From Gammaproteobacteria bacterium (GTDB lineage: Bacteria; Pseudomonadota; Gammaproteobacteria; Eutrophobiales; Eutrophobiaceae): DNA of 64,000 nt. The notes below the pieces were generated by a model, which did no database searches, was not told the DNA's origin, and saw nothing but the letters and a program-made list of their open reading frames with translations. Where the stretch lies: contig WLWS01000004.1 in the NCBI GenBank assembly GCA_012103475.1, positions 1 to 64,000 of the forward strand, in the 5' to 3' direction. The position numbers and the translations under genes are program-made. The stretch's first letter is position 1. Each line of letters opens with the position of its first letter. This document shows positions 58,353 to 64,000 of this stretch, piece by piece.

Positions 58353-58939
58353 TTACTTATATTTACGAAATACTTGAATATTATCCCTCCACCAAATTGC
58401 GAATCTAATTCTGTATATTGAAGCCCCTGGGTGCTTGCTCAGGTACCTGCTTATCTCTACTTTTAGCAGGTGTGTTTTTTTTAGTTTTGGAAATAAACGA
58501 TCTGGAATAGCTATGCTGGATGAAGACGCAACATTATTTACGTCAAATATCTTTTGATAATCATTCTCATTAATATCGTCATTTAATGATATTAAATAGC
58601 CCGATTCTCTTTTTACATTCCAATATGCAGTACAAGATCTGCTATGTGCTTCAACTCGTCCTTTCCAATCCACTCGTAGTTGCATAATTGATAAGAAAAA
58701 TATTCCAATTGCTAGGCAACCAAGCCATATTTCATGATCCCAATAAAATGGTGTCAAGCTTCAGCAAGCTCACTATTTACAAATACCATTGCAACAAGCC
58801 AAAGGGAGCTACCCATTATTACGAGGTCCAAAATAACAGCCTTAAGCTGGTATTCATCTCTTAGTGTTGCGTGCATCGTAACAAGCTGGTCTGCAACTCG
58901 ATGAATCCGGTGTAGTTCCTCTTTTTTTGATTCGGCCAT
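58353..58939 (-). pseudogene. SLATT-like two-helix membrane effector, split into two overlapping frames
   Basis: Frame 1 (58939-58754, 61 aa) carries helix 1, AVILDLVIMGSSLWLVAMVFV. Frame 2 (58757-58353, from TTG, 134 aa) carries helix 2, WLGCLAIGIFFLSIMQLRV, and a soluble tail with RVEAHSRSCTAYWNVKRESGYL. Together they make a 2TM protein of about 195 residues, the size and plan of SLATT effectors, which are expected to damage the membrane when activated by CD-NTase signals. The frames overlap by TTGA. Adding one T near 58755 fuses them, so a one-base deletion or sequencing slip is likely; coupled translation of two halves is the alternative. The ATG overlaps the CD-NTase stop (TAATG). Confidence 0.65.
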
Positions 58940-59865
58940 TAATCTTCAAATAAACTTAGCCACTGTTCTTTGGCATTAGCCGCGGTGGCATTCTTCATTC
59001 TTCTACTCAATCTATTCAGCACGTGACTAACTTGAGTCCGCTCAGCACTGTTCTTTTCACCTAAATATTCATCTACGTGGAGTGATTGCCCAGATTTGTC
59101 CACAATTGGCGAAAGCACTAAATCCTTAGCTCGATCAAAAAAATGAGGTAGCATTTTAGTCAATGTACAACTGTCTTTGTAACCTCTGAAAGCTTCAATT
59201 GCTAATGACTCAAGATGATAACCTGTTAATCGTAATTCTTCTGTAATACCAGCGTTGATGGCTTTAGCAAGTTTTATCATAGGAACCAATTTCATTCCGC
59301 ATTTTTCGTTCCTTTTTGTTAGCGCCTTTCCAAATCTTTCTGGCTCTATATTAGACCAAGTGTTTCCTTTCCACGACGGCACCCTTAATTCTTCTTCTGT
59401 CTTTAATGCCGGCAATAGTTGTATCGACATACCATCATCATACGATATTGTTATTGCAATATTTCCAGTCTCTACATCCAAATCAGCATTTGCTGTTTTT
59501 ATTAGATCTGCGATGTATTGGATAATTTGTGACGGGTTCCCATCAACCAAATCCGAATTGTCAAGAATAATTAGTGAATCAATATCGCTTAAACCATCTA
59601 CATATGTGTGCTTAGAAACTGATCCACCAAACAGAGTATTAACATGCCCGTCGATGTTTTCGTCAATACTACCCAAGATTGATGACAATCTTGTATTAAT
59701 AGTTTCTGTATCACGATCATTATAATAGGCCAACAAACCTGTCAATGAGTCAGATAGTTCTACTTCAAAAGATTCATTGACTGTTTTATTTTCAGTTTGT
59801 CGTATTCTTTCACTAAGTTTTTTGGGATTATAATCATGAAATACGCTTCCTCCACTACCTCCCAT
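58939..59865 (-). CDS. CD-NTase (cGAS/DncV-like nucleotidyltransferase), CBASS signal synthase
   Basis: A 308-residue nucleotidyltransferase expected to make a cyclic oligonucleotide on phage infection. The active-site motif is LFGGSVSKHTYVDGLSDIDSLIIL, with GGS at 80-82 and Asp94/Asp96. The next strand, MSIQLLPAL, has Gln149 where many relatives have an acidic residue; I think this occurs in some clades. Then come LVPMIKLAKAIN and GYHLESLAIEAF of the helical domain. The N-terminus is MGGSGGSVFHDYN, a flexible glycine tail that Met removal would expose. It sits one base after the TGT-like gene with GAGGAAGA as ribosome site, and its stop overlaps the SLATT start. Confidence 0.88.
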   Translation of the reverse strand: MGGSGGSVFHDYNPKKLSERIRQTENKTVNESFEVELSDSLTGLLAYYNDRDTETINTRLSSILGSIDENIDGHVNTLFGGSVSKHTYVDGLSDIDSLIILDNSDLVDGNPSQIIQYIADLIKTANADLDVETGNIAITISYDDGMSIQLLPALKTEEELRVPSWKGNTWSNIEPERFGKALTKRNEKCGMKLVPMIKLAKAINAGITEELRLTGYHLESLAIEAFRGYKDSCTLTKMLPHFFDRAKDLVLSPIVDKSGQSLHVDEYLGEKNSAERTQVSHVLNRLSRRMKNATAANAKEQWLSLFED

Positions 59866-59866
59866 A

Positions 59867-60886
59867 TCAATCTTCCTCCAATTTTGCTACTAAATACTGA
59901 ACTGAATTTTTGAATAATTCGGAATTAAATTTAAATGCATCGAAATTTCCTTCATTTATGAACTGTTTCATTTCTAGCTCTAAGCCACTTAGATAGTAAT
60001 AATTTTTTGACCATGTTTGGGCAATTGCTATTTGATCTTTTGTCTGAATCCCGAGTTCTAATGCCGAGTAATTTTGGATATAAGAGGTAATACCATTTAG
60101 ATACGCTAATCTTAACCAAGTAAGTCCATCAAAAATATCCGCTCCAGATAGAAAATATAGTGGAGTGGTAATTGTGTCTAAACTCCCAAAAATATGTAAA
60201 GGCAAAAATATTTTTTTCTTATTCATCGCAATTCTTATTCTGGCAATATTTTTCATTCTATCCAGTATGGACTTGCCAAGTTCTTTTTCGGTGAATCCAA
60301 TAATATTAAATTCCGAGAACGAAGGTATGTGCTCAATTACATTCTCGATATTAATGAAAAACTGATTTTCAGTTTCCGGTTTTAGTAATAATTCTTTCCC
60401 CCTATTATTGTTTCCTTGGGTTCCAAAAAAATCGGATGCTCTCTCAATTTGATTTTGGATAGAACATTTTTCTTTAGGATGGTCATAGCTAATGGCAACA
60501 GTAGGAGTCCTGTCTATCCAATTTGCTAAAACTTCACTGTGCATTTCACGATTCCATTTCTTAGCTTCATGGTCTAAATACCCCAAATCAGCTATTTCAG
60601 TATCTTTTGATGCCTCATACCCACCACTATCAATAAACAGAAATTCCGGGAAATCCATCTCATAGTCAACCATGTCATAATAAAGATCATAGGCACTTAT
60701 TAGCGCTGCACCGGTTATTATTTCTGATGTTGTGGAAATAATTTTATTAACTTCTGGAAATCCTTTACTAGAAAATGAAGGTACTAATAAAGGTGTAGTA
60801 CAAATCTTGGTTTTACCTGCAAATATTTTACGCCGAGCTGCAAACACAGTATGCCTCCCTATCTTTACAAGATTTGCATTTTCCAC
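59867..60886 (-). CDS. TGT/DpdA-like transglycosylase of the CBASS-like module
   Basis: A 339-residue relative of tRNA-guanine transglycosylase, the enzyme family that swaps guanine for 7-deazaguanines. The base-binding loop is FLFIDSGGYEAS (Asp86), and the nucleophile region is GADIFDGLTWLRL (Asp253), the counterpart of FDC-PTR in tRNA enzymes. The Cys-rich zinc site of true TGT is absent, so it is not the housekeeping tRNA enzyme. The ATG at 60886 overlaps the QueC-like gene by 59 bp. GTG at 60847, six bases after GGGAGG, is an attractive alternative start that leaves only 20 bp of overlap. It is placed directly upstream of the CD-NTase. Confidence 0.8.
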   Translation of the reverse strand: MENANLVKIGRHTVFAARRKIFAGKTKICTTPLLVPSFSSKGFPEVNKIISTTSEIITGAALISAYDLYYDMVDYEMDFPEFLFIDSGGYEASKDTEIADLGYLDHEAKKWNREMHSEVLANWIDRTPTVAISYDHPKEKCSIQNQIERASDFFGTQGNNNRGKELLLKPETENQFFINIENVIEHIPSFSEFNIIGFTEKELGKSILDRMKNIARIRIAMNKKKIFLPLHIFGSLDTITTPLYFLSGADIFDGLTWLRLAYLNGITSYIQNYSALELGIQTKDQIAIAQTWSKNYYYLSGLELEMKQFINEGNFDAFKFNSELFKNSVQYLVAKLEED

Positions 60887-61385
60887 ATGGGAGCGTATTC
60901 CCTATTTCGCAACTATAAGTTGACTGCAGAGGAAGGTTATTTTCATCTAAATATTCGATAATATTTTGTTTGCTCCATTTAATAAATGGTGCAATTAGCG
61001 AGATTCTACCATTGGAATACTCATGTACGACTTTTTGGATTCTGTTGTAAAATAACTCGCTACAATCGTAATAGTCAGTACCACTATGTATACCAATTGC
61101 TATAACCCCTTGAGTTAAACCCGATAGCATTAATGCACTAAAAATAAGAAATGCATTTCGGCCCTGTATTTCTGATGATAGGAATTTGGCGTTTGAGCTA
61201 ATATCAATTACAGAATGAGAAATATCAAAATAGTCTGCTATGTCTAGTGCGCGTGATTTCTCCATCGAATTTGCATGATGTCCGTAATTTACAAAGACAC
61301 TGCTTACATCATACTTTTGGGATTGAAGAAAATGAATGCAGGACGTCGAATCAATTCCTCCACTTAATAAGACCATTGCATTCAT
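60828..61385 (-). CDS. QueC-like PP-loop enzyme of the CBASS-like module
   Basis: A 185-residue relative of 7-cyano-7-deazaguanine synthase. The PP-loop ATP motif SGGIDSTSC lies at residues 8-16. VFVNYGHHANSMEKSRA follows, as does IAPFIKWSKQNIIEYLDENNLPL. The zinc-binding end is CEIGNTLPCGKCKSCKDRE (Cys at spacing 8-2-2). QueC activates a deazaguanine carboxylate with ATP; in defence relatives the product is, as I recall, attached to protein. The frame is open to 61418, but ATG 61385 with GGAG nine bases upstream is the better start. First gene of the minus-strand run QueC-like, TGT-like, CD-NTase, SLATT, OGG-like. Confidence 0.85.
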   Translation of the reverse strand: MNAMVLLSGGIDSTSCIHFLQSQKYDVSSVFVNYGHHANSMEKSRALDIADYFDISHSVIDISSNAKFLSSEIQGRNAFLIFSALMLSGLTQGVIAIGIHSGTDYYDCSELFYNRIQKVVHEYSNGRISLIAPFIKWSKQNIIEYLDENNLPLQSTYSCEIGNTLPCGKCKSCKDREAYCVCSSA

Positions 61386-61418
61386 AAAGTTAAACTCCAG
61401 TCTAAATTTGAATGCCAA

Positions 61419-61875
61419 CTAAGAAATTGTCACAGTAAAACCGCACACGATATTTTCCCTACTATCGATTTGGTACATTTTCTTAGCACTCCTTAAACTT
61501 CAGGGCTAATTAACCCTAACTATTTTAAGGTTATTATACAAGAAATTTTTACTTCGATAGCCTATATTTACCTTTTCAATTCATCTTTCCACAATATTGA
61601 ATAAATTCTCAGAATGTAAACGAGCACAAAAAAGACTGTTTGAAACTCAAATTATATTTTTCATTAGTTTTGTGAATCAAGAGAATGTAAATCATATCGA
61701 CTAGTTTCACTTTCGTTACTATGACCGATCAAATGTCGAACAGAATTGATGTCAATGGTGCGGTTTATATCCTATTCTTGATTGTAAAAAGGAATAACAA
61801 GAGTAACTAATTTGTAACACTTCACAGATAAGTCGATTGGTTTTTCAATCGATAAAGGAAAGTTTTAGTTTGATG
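61419..61875. other. AT-rich gap upstream of the CBASS-like operon
   Basis: About 460 bp with no gene. It must contain the promoter of the minus-strand CBASS-like run and the 3' end of the nuclease transcript. A short inverted TAACC/GGTTA pair lies near 61510-61535. I see no clear operator or strong terminator. Confidence 0.4.
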
Positions 61876-62820
61876 TTATAAAGATTTTTCTATCAACCAA
61901 TCATACAAACCTGCCTTTAGTGCGGCTTCGGCTAATTGTATTCCTGTCCAAATATTAATTTTTTTATTACTCGAGTGTTGAGAATTCACTTCTCCATTCA
62001 ATGAGTGACATACAAAAAACATTCTGTCGTGGGTATTTGATGACTTGAATCGCTCAATGTATTCGTCTAATACCGCCTGATTCGCTTTCGATTTCACCTG
62101 GACAAATGCGGTTTCACCTATGGTGGGATGTATCAAAGACAAATCGATATCTTTCATGCTCCCACCTAAACGCGATATGCGCTGCCAGCCAGTCCGCGCA
62201 AAAATCAAATCGACCATTACTTCAAAATCCGCCCAATGCAATCCGTGGATCATGGATACAGCTGCTTTAACCATGGCGTTTTTTGCTTGTTGGACCTGCA
62301 TTACGACTGGCTCTTCCTTGGCATTGATACAACGAATGAGGTGATCCGAAGCACGTATACGGCAAATCGTACCCCTGAAGGCCGAGACCTGAGTTAGTCT
62401 TGAACTGAGTGTTTGAACGTTAAGCGGCTCTCCATGGATATTTACGTTTCTCCATTTGCCGATTGTTTTACGAGTACGATTGGGGGTATGCGGATCATCG
62501 CTTATCCATGTCACTTCAGAATGGGCAAATGCCCACCATAATTGATCATCCGCAATCGTCACCCACAGACATTTCTCGCCCAGGGTATAAAAATCTCGAA
62601 CCTCCCGCAGCCCATCCGTCGCCTTATTGGGCTTACGCTCGCCAGAATCAATCAAATATTGGCGAACTGCCTCCCAATCGCTTGAGAGACAGAGCTGGTG
62701 AGGCACCAGTCGGTAACCGAAGGGGATTTCATTATGCTCTATTGCCCATCGCGCCCAGGTACCCCCTGCGCCCAATTTGATATAACGCGTTTCTTTAGGA
62801 CTGATAGGTAACATATTCAT
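61876..62820 (-). CDS. Restriction-endonuclease-like protein with Mrr-type PD-(D/E)XK domain
   Basis: A 314-residue protein. The C-terminal third is a nuclease fold of the Mrr/restriction class: LHWADFEVMVDLIFARTGW (helix with Glu200), then SRLGGSMKDIDLSLI (Asp224/Asp226), then ETAFVQVKSKANQAVLDEY, with Gln241-Val-Lys243 as the QxK form of the catalytic pair. The N-terminal 190 residues are unrecognised and may read the DNA target. It is divergent from the XRE regulator, beyond which lies a ParB-methyltransferase fusion. The three look like a restriction-modification set. A DNA cleavage role is inferred, not shown. Confidence 0.75.
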   Translation of the reverse strand: MNMLPISPKETRYIKLGAGGTWARWAIEHNEIPFGYRLVPHQLCLSSDWEAVRQYLIDSGERKPNKATDGLREVRDFYTLGEKCLWVTIADDQLWWAFAHSEVTWISDDPHTPNRTRKTIGKWRNVNIHGEPLNVQTLSSRLTQVSAFRGTICRIRASDHLIRCINAKEEPVVMQVQQAKNAMVKAAVSMIHGLHWADFEVMVDLIFARTGWQRISRLGGSMKDIDLSLIHPTIGETAFVQVKSKANQAVLDEYIERFKSSNTHDRMFFVCHSLNGEVNSQHSSNKKINIWTGIQLAEAALKAGLYDWLIEKSL

Positions 62821-62929
62821 TATGCGGTTGATATAACGCTACAGATACCCAATCCAGACAAAGAAGTCCAGAACAAAATGAAACTTATAGTCTATAGACT
62901 TAAAGTCTGCAAAATCGTCCCATTCTTAC

Positions 62930-63133
62930 ATGGATATCCGCAAAAAAGTCGGGAGAAATGTGAAGAAATTCCGGAAAAATGCCGGTTGGTCACAGGAAGA
63001 CCTGGCTTTTGAATGTGATCTCCATCGGACCTATATTAGCGGTGTTGAGCGCGGCGTACGCAATCCCACCGTAGTCATCCTTGACAAAATCGCGTCATCC
63101 TTAGGCGTCCCACCTGCGCAGTTACTCGACTAA
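62930..63133 (+). CDS. XRE-family regulator (controller-protein-like)
   Basis: A 67-residue single-domain helix-turn-helix protein. VGRNVKKFRKNAGWSQEDLAFECDLHRTYISGVERGVRNPTVVIL is a complete Xre/Cro fold, and there is no other domain. The size and the place between a divergent nuclease and a methyltransferase fit a C-protein of a restriction-modification system, which delays nuclease expression until DNA is methylated. Control of the downstream methyltransferase through the palindromes at 63195-63319 is a reasonable inference. Confidence 0.85.
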   Translation: MDIRKKVGRNVKKFRKNAGWSQEDLAFECDLHRTYISGVERGVRNPTVVILDKIASSLGVPPAQLLD

Positions 63134-63194
63134 AAATTATTGTTGTATTTTGAAATTTACGTCTCTATGCTGTCGGTGTGTTTCGGCGGCACAA

Positions 63195-63320
63195 TGCGTA
63201 ATTGATTTGTTAGAGTTATTACGCAATAAGTAAAAATAATCAGGAGCGAAAACAACTGACAATTTTGTCAGGGGTTACGTTCCTTTTTTTTTGGACGTAA
63301 CTCCATAATTATTATGGAGG
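63195..63320 (+). promoter_or_regulatory. Cluster of inverted repeats ahead of the methyltransferase gene
   Basis: Three repeats lie in the 190-bp gap. TGCGTAAT (63195-63202) pairs with ATTACGCA (63218-63225). Around 63275-63302, GTTACGTTCC and GGACGTAAC flank a run of T with one bulge. CTCCATAAT and ATTATGGAG (63301-63319) form a 9-1-9 perfect palindrome that covers most of the GGAGG ribosome site (63316-63320). They are candidate operators for the XRE protein; the last could also form an RNA hairpin that hides the ribosome site. Confidence 0.55.
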
Positions 63321-63324
63321 TTTT

Positions 63325-64000
63325 ATGAAACAGCGTAATTCTTTATCTCACTTGGGTGATTTACAGGTAACGTACTTATCGGTTACCGCACTCAAACCAG
63401 CACCACACAACCCCCGAACGCACAGCCCTAAGCAAGTCCAACAGGTCGCAAACAGTATTCAGTCGTTTGGCTTTACCAACCCCATCCTCATCGATGAAGC
63501 TAACAATGTGATTGCCGGGCATGGGCGATTGGGCGCCGCAAAGATCCTGGGAATGCAGGCTGTGCCCACTATCCAGCTTGAGCACATGACCGACGCGCAA
63601 AAGCGGGAGTACCTAATCGCGGACAACAAACTGGCTGAGAACGCGGGCTGGGACATCTCCCTACTGGCGACGGAACTGGAAACCATCACTGAACTAGATC
63701 TGGACTTCGACATTACGCTGACTGGGTTTGAAACGGCTGAAATTGACGTGCTGGTTGAACAACATCGACAAGCGATAGATGTTACCGATACCTTGCCAGA
63801 TATTGACCCAGACTTGCCTTCAGTCTCCCAGATAGGCGACTTGTGGCAAATCGGCCGCCACCGACTACTGTGTGGTGATGCCACCAAGGATGACACATTC
63901 GAGCATTTGATGGCTGGGAGCCTAGCCCATCAAGTGTTCGTCGATCCTCCGTACAACGTTCCCATTGATGGTCATGTCTGTGGCTCGGGTAGCATTAAGC
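63325..64000 (+). CDS. ParB-like domain fused to a DNA methyltransferase (3' truncated by window edge)
   Basis: Open from ATG 63325 to the window end (225 codons). Residues about 15-110 form a ParB/sulfiredoxin-type N-terminal domain: LKPAPHNPRTHSPKQVQQVA, FGFTNPILIDEANNVIAGHGRL, AAKILGMQAVPTIQL, and YLIADNKLAENAGWD. From about 180 begins an amino-methyltransferase: QIGDLWQIGRHRLLCGDATK and the catalytic DPPYNV at about residue 207. This fusion is frequent in prophages and integrative elements, where it methylates adenine or cytosine N4. GGAGG precedes the start. It is the likely protective partner of the divergent nuclease. Confidence 0.88.
   Translation, partial: MKQRNSLSHLGDLQVTYLSVTALKPAPHNPRTHSPKQVQQVANSIQSFGFTNPILIDEANNVIAGHGRLGAAKILGMQAVPTIQLEHMTDAQKREYLIADNKLAENAGWDISLLATELETITELDLDFDITLTGFETAEIDVLVEQHRQAIDVTDTLPDIDPDLPSVSQIGDLWQIGRHRLLCGDATKDDTFEHLMAGSLAHQVFVDPPYNVPIDGHVCGSGSIK

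Noticed and set aside
57716-61385. Dpd (7-deazaguanine in DNA) modification system
   Set aside because: QueC-like and TGT/DpdA-like genes fit, but the other Dpd genes are absent and a CD-NTase and SLATT protein are embedded in the run, which fits type IV CBASS better.
57716-61385. Qat (QatABCD) defence system
   Set aside because: A QueC-like gene is present, but there is no QatA-type ATPase and no TatD-like nuclease.
1-64000. CRISPR array
   Set aside because: No regularly spaced direct repeats were seen, and no cas-like genes.

Overview
The window looks like a chromosomal segment of a free-living, probably marine gammaproteobacterium. The pointers are a HutF/HutG-type histidine operon, a PEP-CTERM exported protein, a TorF-like porin, a SelD fused to an NADH-dehydrogenase-like domain, a LYS1/LYS9-type saccharopine pair, and a DmdA-like folate-dependent demethylase. 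The taxonomy is inferred from gene content only. Base use falls into two zones. About 4.6-43.6 kb is housekeeping and catabolic DNA of moderate GC. About 0-4.5 kb and 44-63 kb are visibly AT-rich accessory DNA.

Layout. 0-4.5 kb is a mobile island ending at the 3' end of a tRNA-Arg gene: an IS481-type element inserted into a tyrosine recombinase, a C45 acyltransferase-like protein, a RadC-like protein and a hypothetical gene. 4.8-8.1 kb holds a class I fructose-bisphosphate aldolase and two saccharopine dehydrogenases. 8.2-15.3 kb holds a DUF4329 protein, a CadC-like TPR regulator, a TauD-type dioxygenase, an MFS carrier and a PLP decarboxylase. 15.3-22.7 kb is the histidine utilisation cluster (hutC, hutI, hutF, hutU, hutH, hutG) with a visible promoter and HutC-type operator. 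22.7-26.5 kb holds a TPR-sulfotransferase, a PEP-CTERM protein and a cyclophilin. 26.6-34.3 kb is a selenium locus: a gene whose in-frame UGA falls in a CxxU motif of an AhpD-like protein and is followed by a SECIS-like hairpin, then tRNA-Sec, selB, selA and a selD fusion. 34.3-43.6 kb holds a Rieske oxygenase, two divergent phosphoribosyltransferases, guanine deaminase, a porin, a fused carrier-spermidine synthase and a cytochrome c.

From a decayed tRNA-Pro-like sequence at about 44.1 kb the character changes. 44.7-52.3 kb contains a MarR regulator and the partly decayed remains of a methyl/organosulfur catabolic cluster: a DmdA-like demethylase and MTHFR C-terminal protein that are intact, a broken MTHFR, a broken NSS symporter, a frameshifted flavoprotein, and a C-terminal scrap of a type II DMSO-reductase-family enzyme with its TorD-like chaperone. 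52.4-56.0 kb is an intact xanthine-dehydrogenase-family pair. 56.2-61.4 kb carries a defence module that best matches type IV CBASS: a CD-NTase with a Met-Gly-Gly tail, a two-helix SLATT-like effector, TGT-like and QueC-like deazaguanine enzymes, and an OGG-like HhH protein. 61.9-64 kb carries a restriction-modification-like set: a PD-(D/E)XK nuclease, an XRE regulator, and a ParB-methyltransferase fusion cut by the window edge.

At least eight genes carry a single in-frame stop or a one-base frameshift, often in a homopolymer. These are either sequencing errors or real decay, and each is marked. The two systems most worth following up are the type IV CBASS-like module and the UGA-containing AhpD-like selenoprotein beside its own decoding machinery.
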